Shown here: positions 21,386 to 32,111 of the stretch, piece after piece
Layout of the letters: each line of letters starts with the position of its first letter
Position numbering within the stretch: the stretch's first letter is position 1
DNA from: Nocardia sp. NBC_00416
Lineage (GTDB): Bacteria > Actinomycetota > Actinomycetes > Mycobacteriales > Mycobacteriaceae
DNA length: 64,000 nt
Direction: 5' to 3'
Assembly (NCBI RefSeq): GCF_036032445.1
Contig: NZ_CP107932.1
Location: 2,916,501 to 2,980,500, forward strand
Made by a program: the position numbers and the translations under genes
Notes under the pieces: model-generated
Database searches by the model: none
Told to the model about the DNA's origin: nothing
Seen by the model: only the letters and a program-made list of their open reading frames with translations

Positions 21386-21411
21386 GATGCCTGTGGGTGC
21401 TCACAGGCATC
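21386..21411 (-). terminator. hairpin terminator after the small conserved gene
   Basis: A perfect 10-bp stem (GATGCCTGTG and its complement) with a six-base loop lies 12 bases past the stop of the gene at 21423-21773. GC-rich flanks extend the pairing with a small bulge. Confidence 0.7.
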
Positions 21412-21422
21412 CGCGGCGGCGG

Positions 21423-21773
21423 TCACTTCTCGTTGCGCGCCTTCGGGAAACGCACCTGACCTGCCACCCAGCCCGCCATCTTGGCCCAGTGCCCGGTCCG
21501 CGGGGTGGTCCGCGACACCAGCTCCCGCTCCCAGCCGGCGGCGGCGGTCAGTCCGTCCACCGCGTCGACGAGAGCCTGCGCGGTGGCCGTATCGGCGACC
21601 ATCCGGTCCCCCAGTACATCGTCGGAACCGACCAGGGTGACCCGCACGCCGCGGCGGCCCACCGGCTGCAGGACGGCCTCGGCCGAACCTCCGTGCGCGG
21701 CGACGAACTTGCGCACCGATTCGACGATCTCCTTCGGGGCGTCGACGGTGACGGTGGCGGAATCTGCACTCAT
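21423..21773 (-). CDS. small conserved actinobacterial protein (Rv1455-like by position)
   Basis: 116 residues from the ATG at 21773. The sequence has a regular alternation of strands and helices (ATVTVDAPKEIVESVRKFVAA, cited only in part: IVESVRKFVAAHGG) and no catalytic motif or signal peptide. It lies divergent from qor, like Rv1455 next to Rv1454c. Function unknown. A longer frame to 21920 would overlap the qor start and lacks support. Confidence 0.7.
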   Translation of the reverse strand: MSADSATVTVDAPKEIVESVRKFVAAHGGSAEAVLQPVGRRGVRVTLVGSDDVLGDRMVADTATAQALVDAVDGLTAAAGWERELVSRTTPRTGHWAKMAGWVAGQVRFPKARNEK

Positions 21774-21909
21774 GGCGAGCAGTTTACCGACGAGTAGGAG
21801 ACCGTCGGCGGCCCCGTCCGAACCGCCTGCTCCAGCACTCGGACAGCATTCGCACGGATGCGCCGGACCCCCGCGCACCGCCCGCGGGCACCCGTGTAGA
21901 ACTGGATCC

Positions 21910-22875
21910 ATGCGCGCCATCCAGGTAGACCGGCACGGCGGTCCGGAAGTGCTGACCCTCGCCGAGGTTCCCGACCCGGAGCCCGGTCCGAATCAGCTAC
22001 TGGTCGATATGGAGGCCGTCGGCGTCAATTTCATCGACACCTATTTCCGCACCGGCGCCTACCCGCGCCCGGCGCCCTACATCCCAGGTTCCGAGGGCAC
22101 CGGCGTGGTCGCCGAAATCGGTTCCGAGGTCACCGAATTCGCGGTGGGCGACCGGGTGGCCTGGGCGGCCGGACCGAGTAGTTACGCCGCGCGCGCGGTG
22201 GTGGACGAGGCTGTCGCGGTGGCCGTGCCCGACGGCGTCGACCCGCCGGTGGCCGCCTCGGCACTGCTGCAGGGAATGACCGCGCACTATCTGATCGAAT
22301 CTGTCTATCGCCCGGAATCGGGCGAGACGATCCTGGTGCACGCCGGCGCGGGCGGGGTGGGGTTGTTGCTCACCCAGTTGGCGGCCGCGCGCGATATCCG
22401 CGTGATCACCACGGTGTCCACCGACGACAAGGAGGCCCTCTCGCGCGGCGCCGGCGCCTGGGAAGTGCTGCGCTACGGCGATGATCTCGCCGACCGCGTG
22501 CGCGAGCTGACCGGCGGCGCCGGCGTCGCGGCGGTGTACGACGGGGTGGGCGCTGCGACGTTCGACGCCAGTCTGGCTTCGCTGCGCGTGCGCGGCATGC
22601 TGGCCCTGTTCGGTGCGGCCAGCGGGCCGGTCCCACCGGTGGACCTGCAGCGGCTCAACGCGGCCGGTTCCGTATTCGTGACACGCCCCAATATCGCCCA
22701 CTACACGCGCGATCGCGCCGAACTGGACTGGCGAGCAGGCGATATCTTGGAGGCCGTCGCCGACGGCTCGCTCACAGTCCGGATCGGGGCGACCTATCCG
22801 CTGGCCGAGGCCGAGCGCGCGCATCGCGATCTGGAGAGCCGCCGAACCACCGGTTCGATCGTCCTGCTCCCCTGA
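21910..22875 (+). CDS. qor: NADPH:quinone oxidoreductase (zeta-crystallin-like MDR)
   Basis: 321 residues of a zinc-free medium-chain dehydrogenase. Typical pieces are VGVNFIDTYFRTGAYP, PGSEGTGVVAEIG and the NADPH-binding HAGAGGVGLLLTQLA. No catalytic zinc ligands are visible. It would reduce quinones with NADPH in the cytosol. Same location as Rv1454c. Confidence 0.92.
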   Translation: MRAIQVDRHGGPEVLTLAEVPDPEPGPNQLLVDMEAVGVNFIDTYFRTGAYPRPAPYIPGSEGTGVVAEIGSEVTEFAVGDRVAWAAGPSSYAARAVVDEAVAVAVPDGVDPPVAASALLQGMTAHYLIESVYRPESGETILVHAGAGGVGLLLTQLAAARDIRVITTVSTDDKEALSRGAGAWEVLRYGDDLADRVRELTGGAGVAAVYDGVGAATFDASLASLRVRGMLALFGAASGPVPPVDLQRLNAAGSVFVTRPNIAHYTRDRAELDWRAGDILEAVADGSLTVRIGATYPLAEAERAHRDLESRRTTGSIVLLP

Positions 22876-23104
22876 TCGGACGCCTGTTGTTCCGCGGGGG
22901 CATTCCGGCGGAACACGGCGTGCCGGCCGCCACGCTCGGACACAGCGGACGCCGGGCGTGGATCAGTAGTCGCGGCCGGCGAGCCCACGGTTTCGGCGCC
23001 ATCGAGGATCTGCCGACCCCGCCCGGCATCCACTCGTACGCCGTGGCCCGGCCGGGTACGGCGGTCGGCGGAGCGGCGATCCGGTCGCCGGCACCGAGGC
23101 GGGA

Positions 23105-24094
23105 TCAGCCGAAGAAGACGTCGCCGAGAGTGGTCCAGCCGAGCACCGAATCGACGGCCAGGCCACAGAACACCACCGCGAGATAGTTGTTGGACTGCAG
23201 GAACAGGCGCAGCGGCTTCACCGATTCACCCCGCCGCACCCCCGCGTAGAGCTGATGCGCCATCAGCAGGAACCAGGCACCCGCGACCAGCGCCACCGCC
23301 GTGTAGATCACCCCGGTGGCCGGGACGAGCGCCAGGGTGGTCAGCACGGTCAGCCAGGTGTAGATGACGATCTGCTTGGTGACGGTCTGTTCGGTGGCCA
23401 CCACCGGCAGCATCGGCACGCCGGCCGCCCGGTAGTCCTCCTTGTACCGCATGGCCAGCGCCCAGGTGTGCGGCGGCGTCCAGAAGAAGATCACGCCGAA
23501 CAGCGCGAGCGCGGGCCAGCCGATGGTGCCGGTCACCGCCGACCAGCCGACGAGGGCCGGCATACAACCGGCCGCACCGCCCCACACCACGTTCTGCGAG
23601 GTACGTCGCTTCAGGCCGAGCGTGTAGACGAAAACGTAGAACAGGATGGTCGCGACCACCAGTACGCCACTGAGCAGGTTGGCCTGCCACCACAACCAGG
23701 CGAACGAACCGATCCCCAGCACGACACCGAAGACGAAAGCATGCGACGTCGGTACCGCGTCCCGGGCCAGCGGCCGTTTGGCGGTCCGCTTCATCACCTT
23801 GTCGATATCGGCGTCGGCGACACAGTTGAGAGTGTTGGCGCTGGCCGCACCCATCCAGCCGCCGAACAGGGTGGCCAGGATCAGCCGGATGTCGATCTCC
23901 CCGCGATCGGCCAGCAGCATGGTGGGAATGGTCGCCACGAGCAGCAGTTCGATCACCCGGGGTTTGGTGAGCGCGATATAGGCCAGCGGGCGGCGGGCGA
24001 TCTGGGCGAGCTTCTCGCTGCCGAGGACGCGGTCCGCGGGTGCCGGGGCGGAATCGTGGGCGCCGCCGACCCCCGTGTCATGACCGATCCGCAC
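23105..24094 (-). CDS. ctaB: protoheme IX farnesyltransferase (heme O synthase)
   Basis: 329 residues from a GTG at 24094 that is preceded by AGGAGAG at good spacing; the longer frame to 24247 lacks a site. UbiA-family prenyltransferase with nine predicted membrane helices. The Asp-rich motif [18 protein letters not shown] is followed by the second motif region in [16 protein letters not shown]. It attaches farnesyl to heme B; CtaA then makes heme A. Divergent from tkt. Confidence 0.94.
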   Translation of the reverse strand: MRIGHDTGVGGAHDSAPAPADRVLGSEKLAQIARRPLAYIALTKPRVIELLLVATIPTMLLADRGEIDIRLILATLFGGWMGAASANTLNCVADADIDKVMKRTAKRPLARDAVPTSHAFVFGVVLGIGSFAWLWWQANLLSGVLVVATILFYVFVYTLGLKRRTSQNVVWGGAAGCMPALVGWSAVTGTIGWPALALFGVIFFWTPPHTWALAMRYKEDYRAAGVPMLPVVATEQTVTKQIVIYTWLTVLTTLALVPATGVIYTAVALVAGAWFLLMAHQLYAGVRRGESVKPLRLFLQSNNYLAVVFCGLAVDSVLGWTTLGDVFFG

Positions 24095-24428
24095 TATCTC
24101 TCCTCGCACGCTGTGCTTCGCATCCGGTTGGGAACGAGCAGCGCGCGGCTGCGACGCGGCTACTACTACGCACGATGGTAGACCCACGCCGGGGGTGCGC
24201 CGCCGCTCGCCCCCGCGCGCGGGGCACACCGGCGTGGGCTCGGTCACGCCGCGCCCGGGGCGGTAGCGGGAAACAGCGGCTCACGGATCTTGCCGGGGGC
24301 CGTGCGCGGGGGCGGCCCGGCGCAATTAGGGTAGGGGGTGTATGCGGCGCCACAGTCACCGCGCCGTACCGTTTCGCTACCCTGCCCGCCCCTTTTCGAC
24401 GCCTCGAAATGTCAGGAGAAACACGGTC
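24095..24428. other. divergent ctaB/tkt promoter region
   Basis: 334 bases between divergent genes. A tkt ribosome site AGGAGAA is at 24411-24417. No clear operator or separate gene was identified. Confidence 0.45.
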
Positions 24429-26570
24429 GTGTCAGTGACAGACGACATCCGCGCCCTCACCCAGCCGAACCTTCCGGACGACTGGACGGATCTGGACACC
24501 AAGGCTGTCGACACCATCCGGGTCCTCGCCGCCGACGCGGTCCAGGCCGCGGGCAACGGCCATCCGGGCACCGCGATGAGTCTCGCGCCGCTGGCCTACA
24601 CACTGTTCCAGCGCACCATGCGCCACGACCCCGCCGATCCGGAATGGGTCGGCCGCGACCGGTTCGTCCTGTCCTGCGGTCATTCCAGCCTGACCCTCTA
24701 CATCCAGTTGTATCTGGCGGGCTTCGGGCTCGAGCTCGACGATCTGCGCAACCTCCGCAAGTGGGGTTCGCTCACCCCGGGCCACCCGGAGTACCGGCAC
24801 ACCAAGGGTGTGGAGATCACCACCGGCCCGCTGGGTCAGGGTCTGGCCTCCGCGGTGGGTATGGCGATGGCCGCCCGGCGCGAACGCGGCCTGTTCGATC
24901 CCGAGACCCGGACCGGCGCCAGCCCCTTCGACCACCACATCTACGTGATCGCCTCCGACGGCGATATGGAAGAGGGCGTCACCTCCGAGGCCTCCTCGCT
25001 CGCCGGCACCCAGCAGCTGGGCGATCTCGTGGTGATCTACGACGACAACAAGATCTCCATCGAGGACGACACCACCATCGCCTTCACCGAGGACGTGGCG
25101 GCCCGCTACGCCGCCTACGGCTGGCACGTCGAGATCGTCGAGGGCGGCGAGGACGTCGTCGCGATCGAGGCGGCGCTCGCCGCGGCCAAAGCCGAGACCG
25201 GCAGGCCCTCGCTGATCCTGCTGCGCACCATCATCGGCTATCCGGCCCCGAACAAGATGAACACCGGCGCCGCGCACGGCGCCGCGCTCGGCGCCGACGA
25301 GGTCGCCGGCACCAAGCGCGCCCTGGGATTCGATCCCGAGCAGAGCTTCCAGGTGGACGACGAGGTCATCGCACACACCCGTAAGGCCGCGGAGCGGGGC
25401 GCGCGGGCGCACGCCGAGTGGACCGTCGAATTCGACGCCTGGGCCCAGCGCGTGCCCGAGGGCAAGGCACTGTTCGACCGGCTGTTCAACGGTCAGCTGC
25501 CCGACGGCTGGGCCGACGACCTGCCCACCTGGGCGCCGGACGCGAAGGGCCTGGCCACCCGTAAGGCCTCGGCCAAGGTGCTCGCGACACTCGGCCCGGT
25601 ACTGCCCGAGTTGTGGGGCGGCTCGGCCGACCTCGCCGAATCGAACAACACCACCATCCCGGATTCGCTGAGCTTCGGACCGGAATCCATCTCGACCGGG
25701 ATGTGGAAGGCCAGCCCCTACGGCCGCACCCTGCACTTCGGTGTGCGCGAGCACGCGATGGGGTCGATCCTCAACGGCATCGCCCTGCACGGGCCCACCC
25801 GCCCCTACGGCGGCACCTTCCTGGTGTTCAGCGACTACATGCGCCCGGCGGTCCGGCTGGCCGCGCTGATGCGGGTCCCGGTGACCTACGTCTGGACCCA
25901 CGATTCGATCGGACTCGGCGAGGACGGCCCGACCCACCAGCCGATCGAGCATCTGGCCGCGCTGCGCGCGATCCCGGGCCTGTCCGTGGTGCGTCCCGGC
26001 GACGCCAACGAGACCGCGTACGCCTGGCGCACCGTGATCGAGAAGCACAGCGGCAAGCACAATTCGCCGTTCGTCTCGAGCGACGCGGTCGGCACCGGCG
26101 GTCCGGCCGCTCTCGCACTGACCCGCCAGGACCTGCCCGTACAGGAGGGCACCAGCCTGGAGGGCGTCGCCAAGGGCGGTTACATCCTGGCCGAGGCCTC
26201 CACCGGAGTTCCCCAGGTGATTCTCATCGGCACGGGCTCCGAGCTGCAGCTCGCCGTGGCCGCCCGCACTACGCTGGAAGAGCAGGGCATCGGCACCCGG
26301 GTGGTCTCGATGCCGTGCGTGGAGTGGTTCGACGCGCAGGACAAGGCGTATCGGGACGAAGTGCTGCCCCCGGCGGTCGCCGCTCGAGTCGTCGTCGAGG
26401 CCGGTATCGCGATGCCGTGGTACCGGTTCACCGGTGACGCGGGCGAGATCGTCTCGATCGAGCATTTCGGCGCCTCGGCCGATCACAAGACCTTGTTCCG
26501 CGAGTTCGGCTTCACGCCAGAGGCTGTCGTGGCCGCTGCGCAGCGCACGCTCGACAACGTGAAGGGATAA
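24429..26570 (+). CDS. tkt: transketolase
   Basis: 713 residues from a GTG at 24429 following AGGAGAA. Thiamine-enzyme motifs are clear: [31 protein letters not shown] for the pyrophosphate and Mg site, and [14 protein letters not shown] plus [16 protein letters not shown] in the pyrimidine-binding half. It moves two-carbon units in the non-oxidative pentose phosphate pathway. First gene of the tkt-tal-zwf-opcA-pgl operon, in the classic actinobacterial order. An in-frame extension to 24342 has no ribosome site. Confidence 0.97.
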   Translation: MSVTDDIRALTQPNLPDDWTDLDTKAVDTIRVLAADAVQAAGNGHPGTAMSLAPLAYTLFQRTMRHDPADPEWVGRDRFVLSCGHSSLTLYIQLYLAGFGLELDDLRNLRKWGSLTPGHPEYRHTKGVEITTGPLGQGLASAVGMAMAARRERGLFDPETRTGASPFDHHIYVIASDGDMEEGVTSEASSLAGTQQLGDLVVIYDDNKISIEDDTTIAFTEDVAARYAAYGWHVEIVEGGEDVVAIEAALAAAKAETGRPSLILLRTIIGYPAPNKMNTGAAHGAALGADEVAGTKRALGFDPEQSFQVDDEVIAHTRKAAERGARAHAEWTVEFDAWAQRVPEGKALFDRLFNGQLPDGWADDLPTWAPDAKGLATRKASAKVLATLGPVLPELWGGSADLAESNNTTIPDSLSFGPESISTGMWKASPYGRTLHFGVREHAMGSILNGIALHGPTRPYGGTFLVFSDYMRPAVRLAALMRVPVTYVWTHDSIGLGEDGPTHQPIEHLAALRAIPGLSVVRPGDANETAYAWRTVIEKHSGKHNSPFVSSDAVGTGGPAALALTRQDLPVQEGTSLEGVAKGGYILAEASTGVPQVILIGTGSELQLAVAARTTLEEQGIGTRVVSMPCVEWFDAQDKAYRDEVLPPAVAARVVVEAGIAMPWYRFTGDAGEIVSIEHFGASADHKTLFREFGFTPEAVVAAAQRTLDNVKG

Positions 26571-26576
26571 GGGTTC

Positions 26577-27710
26577 ATGGCACAGAACGAGAACATCGCC
26601 GCCCTGGCCGCGGCCGGAGTGTCGGTCTGGCTCGACGATCTGTCACGCGATCGGATCAACTCCGGCAACCTGGCCGAGTTGATCGCGACGCGCGGAATCG
26701 TCGGAGTCACCACCAACCCGACCATCTTCCAGGGCGCCCTCAGCAAGGGCCACGCCTACGACGAACAGGTCCGCGAGCTGGCCGCCCGCGGCGCCGATGT
26801 CGACGCCGCGATCCGCACCATCACCACCGATGACGTCCGCGCGGCCTGCGATGTGCTGGCCCCGGTGTTCGAACGGACCGGCGGTGTCGACGGCCGGGTC
26901 TCCATCGAGGTCGACCCGCGGCTGGCCTTCGACGCCGACAAGACCGTGGCCCAGGCCGTGGAACTGTGGAAGATCGTGGATCGGCCGAATCTCTTCATCA
27001 AGATCCCGGCCACCGAAGAGGGCCTGCCCGCGATCACCGCGGTGATCGCGGAGGGCATCAGCGTGAACGTCACGCTGATCTTCTCCGTGCGGCGGTATCG
27101 CGCGGTGATGGGCGCCTACCTCGACGGTTTGCGCAATGCCCGGGTCGGCGGACACGATCTGGCCAAGATCCATTCGGTGGCGTCGTTCTTCGTCTCCCGG
27201 GTGGACACCGAGATCGATAAACGCCTCGAGGCCATCGGCACGCCCGAAGCGCTGGCACTGCGCGGTAGAGCCGGTGTGGCCAACGCTCGTCTGGCCTACG
27301 CCGAGTACGAGGACGTCTTCGCGTCGAGCGGCAAGCACGCCTCCACCTACGCTCATCTGGCCTCGGCCGGCGCCAACCGGCAGCGGCCGCTGTGGGCGTC
27401 GACCGGGGTGAAGAACCCCGACTACTCCGACACCCTCTACGTCACCGAGCTGGTCGCGGCGAACACGGTGAACACCCTGCCGGAGAAGACCCTCGAGGCC
27501 GTCGCCGATCACGGGGAGGTCCGCGGGGACACCGTCACCGGCACCGGTGCGGAAGCGGCCGAGGTGTTCGAGCAGTTGCGCGCGGCCGGAATCGATCTCG
27601 ACGATGTCTTCGTCGTGCTCGAACGCGAGGGCGTGGACAAGTTCGAGAAGTCCTGGGAGGAACTGCTGGAGGCCACCACGGCTGAGCTGCAGTCAGCGGG
27701 AGGTAACTGA
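26577..27710 (+). CDS. tal: transaldolase
   Basis: 377 residues, the long actinobacterial class. The Schiff-base lysine is in [15 protein letters not shown], with [13 protein letters not shown] at the N-terminus and [15 protein letters not shown] near the end. It moves dihydroxyacetone units between sugar phosphates. It starts six bases after the tkt stop, so it is co-transcribed. Confidence 0.97.
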   Translation: MAQNENIAALAAAGVSVWLDDLSRDRINSGNLAELIATRGIVGVTTNPTIFQGALSKGHAYDEQVRELAARGADVDAAIRTITTDDVRAACDVLAPVFERTGGVDGRVSIEVDPRLAFDADKTVAQAVELWKIVDRPNLFIKIPATEEGLPAITAVIAEGISVNVTLIFSVRRYRAVMGAYLDGLRNARVGGHDLAKIHSVASFFVSRVDTEIDKRLEAIGTPEALALRGRAGVANARLAYAEYEDVFASSGKHASTYAHLASAGANRQRPLWASTGVKNPDYSDTLYVTELVAANTVNTLPEKTLEAVADHGEVRGDTVTGTGAEAAEVFEQLRAAGIDLDDVFVVLEREGVDKFEKSWEELLEATTAELQSAGGN

Positions 27711-27715
27711 CCGAG

Positions 27716-29290
27716 ATGGTCGGCGCTCCGGAGAGCACAGAGACGGCATCCGGCACCCCGTGGCGTAATCCGCTGCGGGACGGCCGCGACAAACGGATTC
27801 CGCGCATCGCGGGCCCGTGCAGCATGGTGATCTTCGGGGTCACCGGAGATCTGTCCCGGCGCAAGCTCATGCCGGCCATCTACGATCTGGCGAACCGGGG
27901 GCTGCTGCCCCCGGGTTTCGCGCTGGTCGGCTTCGCCCGCCGGGAGATGTCGGACCAGGATTTCGGCGAGATCGTGCACGACGCCGTGCGCGCCCACGCC
28001 CGGACCCCGTTCCGCCAGGAGGTCTGGGACCATCTGGCGGAAGGGTTCCGATTCGTCCAGGGCACCTTCGAGGACGATGCGGCCTTCGACCGGCTCGCCG
28101 GCACTCTGTCCAAGCTCGACACCGAGCGGGGCACCGGCGGTAATCACGCCTTCTACCTGTCGATCCCGCCGAACACCTTCCCGGTCGTATTGGACCAGTT
28201 GCACCGGCACCGGCTCACCAACACCGCTGACGCGTCGGGACCGGCGCCGTGGCGGCGGGTGGTGATCGAGAAGCCGTTCGGACACGACCTGTCCAGCGCG
28301 CGGGAGTTGAACGCGCTGGTGAACCGGGTGTTCCCGGAGGAGACGGTGTTCCGGATCGATCACTATCTCGGCAAGGAGACGGTGCAGAACATCCTGGCGC
28401 TGCGTTTCGCCAACCAGTTGTTCGACCCGATCTGGAACGCCAACTACGTCGACCACGTGCAGATCACCATGGCCGAGGACATCGGTCTCGGCGGCCGGGC
28501 CGGCTACTACGACGGAATCGGCGCCGCCCGCGACGTCATCCAGAACCATCTGCTGCAGCTGCTCGCGCTCACCGCCATGGAGGAGCCGATCAGCTTCGAA
28601 CCCCGGCAGTTGCAGATGGAGAAGATCAAGGTCCTCTCCGCCACCAAACTCGTGGAACCGCTCGACGAGACCACCGCCCGCGGCCAGTACGCGGCGGGGT
28701 GGCAGGGCGGCCAGGAAGTGGTGGGTCTGCTGGACGAGGAGGGTTTCGATCCGCAGTCGCGCACCGAGACCTACGCCGCGCTCACCCTGGAGGTCGATAC
28801 CCGCCGCTGGGCGGGGGTGCCGTTCTATCTGCGCACCGGTAAACGCCTGGGCCGCCGGGTCACCGAGATCGCGGTGGTGTTCAAACGCGCCCCGCATCTG
28901 CCCTTCGATCAGACCATGACCGAAGATCTCGGCGAGAACGCGCTGGTCATCCGGGTGCAGCCGGATGAGGGCATCACCATGCGGTTCGGCTCGAAGGTGC
29001 CCGGATCGTCGATGGAAGTGCGCGATGTGAACATGGACTTCAGTTACGGCGAGGCGTTCACCGAATCGTCCCCGGAGGCCTACGAGCGGCTGATCCTGGA
29101 CGTCCTGCTCGGCGAACCCTCGCTGTTCCCGGTCAATGCGGAGGTCGAATTGTCCTGGCGCATCCTGGATCCGGTGCTCGCGCACTGGGCCGCCGACGGT
29201 AAACCCGAACAGTACGAGGCCGGTACCTGGGGCCCGGATTCGGCCGACGCGATGCTGGCCCGCACCGGCCGGGAATGGCGGCGGCCGTGA
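27716..29290 (+). CDS. zwf: glucose-6-phosphate 1-dehydrogenase
   Basis: 524 residues. Cofactor motif GVTGDLSRRKLMPAIYDL, active-site RIDHYLGKETVQN, and EKPFGHDL are all present. It performs the first step of the oxidative pentose phosphate pathway, making NADPH. It is followed with overlap by opcA, whose product is needed for its assembly in Corynebacterium (known). The first ~40 residues are an actinobacterial extension. Confidence 0.97.
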   Translation: MVGAPESTETASGTPWRNPLRDGRDKRIPRIAGPCSMVIFGVTGDLSRRKLMPAIYDLANRGLLPPGFALVGFARREMSDQDFGEIVHDAVRAHARTPFRQEVWDHLAEGFRFVQGTFEDDAAFDRLAGTLSKLDTERGTGGNHAFYLSIPPNTFPVVLDQLHRHRLTNTADASGPAPWRRVVIEKPFGHDLSSARELNALVNRVFPEETVFRIDHYLGKETVQNILALRFANQLFDPIWNANYVDHVQITMAEDIGLGGRAGYYDGIGAARDVIQNHLLQLLALTAMEEPISFEPRQLQMEKIKVLSATKLVEPLDETTARGQYAAGWQGGQEVVGLLDEEGFDPQSRTETYAALTLEVDTRRWAGVPFYLRTGKRLGRRVTEIAVVFKRAPHLPFDQTMTEDLGENALVIRVQPDEGITMRFGSKVPGSSMEVRDVNMDFSYGEAFTESSPEAYERLILDVLLGEPSLFPVNAEVELSWRILDPVLAHWAADGKPEQYEAGTWGPDSADAMLARTGREWRRP

Positions 29291-30198
29291 TCATCGATAT
29301 CCCCGGCACCACCACCGGCGAGGTCACCAAACGCCTGGTGCAGCTGCGCGAGAGCAACGGCGTGATCACCATGGGCCGGGTGCTGACCCTGGTGGTGTGC
29401 ACCCTGGACAGCTCCGAGGCCGAGGACGCCATCGACGCCGCCAACGACGCCAGTCGCGAACACCCCTGCCGAGTGGTGGTGCTGGCACGCGGTGACCGGT
29501 TCGCCGAGACCCGGCTGGACGCGCAGATCCGGGTCGGCGGCGACGCCGGCGCGGCGGAGGTGATCGTGCTGCGGTTACAGGGGGAGCTGGTGAGCCACGA
29601 GAGCAGCGTGGTCATCCCGTTCCTGCTGCCCGATACCCCGGTGGTGGCGTGGTGGCCGCGGGGCGCCCCGGAGTTCCCGTCGAAGGATTCGGTGGGCCGG
29701 CTGGCGACCCGGCGTATCACCGACGCCACGTTCGCCCCCGATCCGCAGACGACCATCAAGAAGCGCCACGGCTCGTATGCGCCCGGCGATTCCGATCTGG
29801 CGTGGAGCCGGATCACCTACTGGCGGGCCCTGCTGGCCGCGGCGTTGGACGAACCGCCGTTCGAGCCGATCGAATCGGTGACCGTTTCGGGTCTGCGCGA
29901 GGAACCCGCCCTCGATATCCTCGCGGGTTGGCTGGCCGGGCGACTCGGTTGCCCGGTGCTCCGCAAGACGGGGAACCTGCGGGTCGAACTGCGCCGTCCG
30001 TCGATGTCCATCGCCATCGAGCGCCCGCAGACGGGTGTCACCGCCACGCTGACCCGGACCGGCGATCCCGACCAGCGAATAGCCCTGGCGCGCCGGGAAA
30101 CCCGTGACTGTCTGGCCGAGGAACTGCGGCGGCTGGACGCGGATGAGATCTATGCCGAGGCCCTGGCCGGAATCGAAAGGGTGACCTATGACCACTAG
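29287..30198 (+). CDS. opcA: OpcA, G6PDH assembly/allosteric protein
   Basis: 303 residues from a GTG at 29287 that overlaps the zwf stop as GTGA. This start gives IIDIPGTTTGEVTKRL, the family's N-terminus; an ATG four codons upstream also exists. Later pieces include NDASREHPCRVVVLARG and VVAWWPRGAPEFPSKDSVG. OpcA activates and stabilises Zwf. The C-terminus overlaps pgl by 11 bases. Confidence 0.94.
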   Translation: MIIDIPGTTTGEVTKRLVQLRESNGVITMGRVLTLVVCTLDSSEAEDAIDAANDASREHPCRVVVLARGDRFAETRLDAQIRVGGDAGAAEVIVLRLQGELVSHESSVVIPFLLPDTPVVAWWPRGAPEFPSKDSVGRLATRRITDATFAPDPQTTIKKRHGSYAPGDSDLAWSRITYWRALLAAALDEPPFEPIESVTVSGLREEPALDILAGWLAGRLGCPVLRKTGNLRVELRRPSMSIAIERPQTGVTATLTRTGDPDQRIALARRETRDCLAEELRRLDADEIYAEALAGIERVTYDH

Positions 30199-30928
30199 CT
30201 CCGAGGCCACCGTCGATGTCCATCCCGACGGTGACGCCCTGACCTCGGCGGCGGCCCGCCTGTTCGTCGACGTCCTGACCGCCGCCCAGGCCGCGCGCGG
30301 TTCCGCGTCGGTGGTGGTGACCGGCGGCGGCACCGGCATCACCCTGTTGGAGAAGGTGCGCGACAACCCGGGCGACCTCGACTGGTCGAAGGTCGATGTG
30401 TTCTGGGGCGACGAACGTTTCGTCCCGGCCGGTGATCCCGAACGCAACGAACTGCAGGCGCATCGGGCGCTACTGGACCACGTCGCCGTGGACCCGGCCC
30501 GGATCCACACGGTCGCGACCTCCGACGGTGAATACCCCGACCCGGTCGAGGCCGCCGCCGAGTACGCGACCGCGGTCCGCGCCCATCTGAGCGCGCACGG
30601 CAGCTTCGATCTGCATCTGCTCGGTATGGGACCGGACGGCCATATCAATTCGCTGTTCCCGCACGCCGCGGCCGTGGACGAGGAGCACGAACTCGCCGTC
30701 GCGGTCACCGACTCCCCCAAACCGCCCCCGGTGCGGGTCACCCTGACCTTCCCGGCGATCCACCGGTCCCGGCACGTGGTCCTGGTGGTCTCCGGCGGCG
30801 GCAAGGCCGAGGCCGTGGCCTCCGCCTTCAAGGGTGCGGCGCGCACCGAGATCCCCGCGGCGGGTGCGCACGGCACGGAATCCACCACCTGGCTCCTGGA
30901 CGCCGACGCGGCCGCCGGCCTGCACTAG
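30188..30928 (+). CDS. pgl: 6-phosphogluconolactonase
   Basis: 246 residues of the DevB/Pgl type. Motifs are VVTGGGTGITLLEKV, FWGDERFVP and LLGMGPDGHINSLFPH. It hydrolyses the lactone product of Zwf. The ATG lies inside opcA. It ends the operon; the next gene is convergent. Confidence 0.95.
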   Translation: MTTSSEATVDVHPDGDALTSAAARLFVDVLTAAQAARGSASVVVTGGGTGITLLEKVRDNPGDLDWSKVDVFWGDERFVPAGDPERNELQAHRALLDHVAVDPARIHTVATSDGEYPDPVEAAAEYATAVRAHLSAHGSFDLHLLGMGPDGHINSLFPHAAAVDEEHELAVAVTDSPKPPPVRVTLTFPAIHRSRHVVLVVSGGGKAEAVASAFKGAARTEIPAAGAHGTESTTWLLDADAAAGLH

Positions 30929-30977
30929 CCGACTCACGGTTCGATCGATACCCCACCCCGGACAGGAGCGCGGCCGC

Positions 30978-31724
30978 TCAGGTGGCCGTCCCGGGCCGGG
31001 CCGCTGCCAGACCCAGCGATCCCACCAGGTCGAGCATTTCGGCGTGGTGCAGCGCGGCCGGGTTTCGGGCCACCGGGTGGATGTGCCCGTCGATTTCCAG
31101 CGCCACCAGACCGTGCATCCGGCCCCACACCCGCAATGCGAGCGCCGCGGCGGCGGGAGACACGTCCGGAAGGTCTTCCCGGATCTTCGCGACGTAGTCG
31201 GGTTGCAGGTCCGACCATGAGTTCTCGGTGTTTCCGGGCGGCCGATCGTCGCGCTGTGCGGCGGCCACCAGACGGGTGAGTTCGCGGCAGACGCGGCGCG
31301 CGGTCCGATCCACGGGCCCCTCCTCGGGCGGATGGTAGCCGGGGATCGGTTGTCCGTAGAAGAGCCGGAAGCTCTCCGGATGCGCCAGCGCCCATTCCCG
31401 CAGCGCCCCACCCCAGGCCACCAACCGGCCACCCGGGTCGTTCCCGGGGACAGCATCGACCGCGGTCTGCAGCGCTTCCGCCAGGGATCCGCCGATTCCG
31501 CTGATCAGGGCTGTGATCAGATCGTCTCTCGTCGGGAAGTAACTGTAGATCGCGCGTGCGGTCATGCCCATCTCACGCGCGATTCCGCGCAGCGAGATCG
31601 CGCCCGGGCCATCGTCGGCGAGCTGCCGCAGCGCAATGGCCTCGATCTCCCGAATGGTTTCCGCTCGCAGTCGCTCCCGGCGACTCGGCACGCTCGCCGC
31701 GGAGCGGTTGTCGACCTTGCTCAT
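30978..31724 (-). CDS. TetR family regulator (WHG-domain type)
   Basis: 248 residues from the ATG at 31724. The N-terminal helix-turn-helix spans about 20-65 (AISLRGIAREMGMTARAIY, then SYFPTRDDLITALI). The C-terminal domain contains LRVWGRMHGLVALEIDGH, the WHG-type ligand domain. It is divergent from a DUF1330 gene across a 72-base gap with a palindrome, so it probably represses that gene and itself. A longer in-frame start at 32117 would run through the divergent gene. Confidence 0.9.
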   Translation of the reverse strand: MSKVDNRSAASVPSRRERLRAETIREIEAIALRQLADDGPGAISLRGIAREMGMTARAIYSYFPTRDDLITALISGIGGSLAEALQTAVDAVPGNDPGGRLVAWGGALREWALAHPESFRLFYGQPIPGYHPPEEGPVDRTARRVCRELTRLVAAAQRDDRPPGNTENSWSDLQPDYVAKIREDLPDVSPAAAALALRVWGRMHGLVALEIDGHIHPVARNPAALHHAEMLDLVGSLGLAAARPGTAT

Positions 31725-31737
31725 CTTGACAGGATAC

Positions 31738-31753
31738 AGAGTGTCGATACTCT
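31738..31753. promoter_or_regulatory. TetR operator overlapping the DUF1330 promoter
   Basis: AGAGTGTCGATACTCT is a 16-bp palindrome with one mismatched pair. A plus-strand TTGACA at 31726-31731 and a -10-like TACTCT at 31748-31753 suggest that bound repressor covers the promoter of the 31797 gene. Confidence 0.6.
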
Positions 31754-31796
31754 TATCCGTGTCATTACTACACGCCGTGTCCAAATGGGAGATCGC

Positions 31797-32111
31797 ATGT
31801 CCGCTTATGTCATCGTCAATGCCGAGGTCCTCGACGAAGAAGCCGGTTGGGCCTACGCCCCGGTCGCCCAGAAATCGATACTCGAACACGGTGGGCGCTA
31901 TCTGGTGGCGGGTCCCACCGACGAACCGGTGGAAGGCGCCTGGGACGCCCCGCGGATCCTGATCATCGAGTTCCCCGATATGGATCGAATCCGGCAGTGG
32001 TACGACTCCCCCGACTACCGGCGGGCCCGGCAGATCCGGGACGGCAAGGTCCGGGTGCAGATGCTGTTCACCGAAGGCTCGCCCCCCGAGGGCTTCTCGC
32101 TCCCGGCCTGA
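31797..32111 (+). CDS. DUF1330 family protein
   Basis: 104 residues. The small ferredoxin-like dimeric barrel of DUF1330 is recognisable from MSAYVIVNAEVLDE, RYLVAGPTDEPVEGAW and WYDSPDYRRARQIR. No enzyme activity is established for the family. GGGAG lies about six bases upstream of this ATG, which decides it over an ATG four codons earlier. Likely controlled by the divergent TetR protein. Confidence 0.88.
   Translation: MSAYVIVNAEVLDEEAGWAYAPVAQKSILEHGGRYLVAGPTDEPVEGAWDAPRILIIEFPDMDRIRQWYDSPDYRRARQIRDGKVRVQMLFTEGSPPEGFSLPA

Noticed and set aside
24432..26486. 684-codon open frame antisense to tkt
   Set aside because: High GC removes stops from the complementary frames; the sense strand has full transketolase homology and the antisense product is low-complexity.
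27509..29185. Long open frame antisense to zwf
   Set aside because: Same GC effect; sense product is a clear G6PDH.
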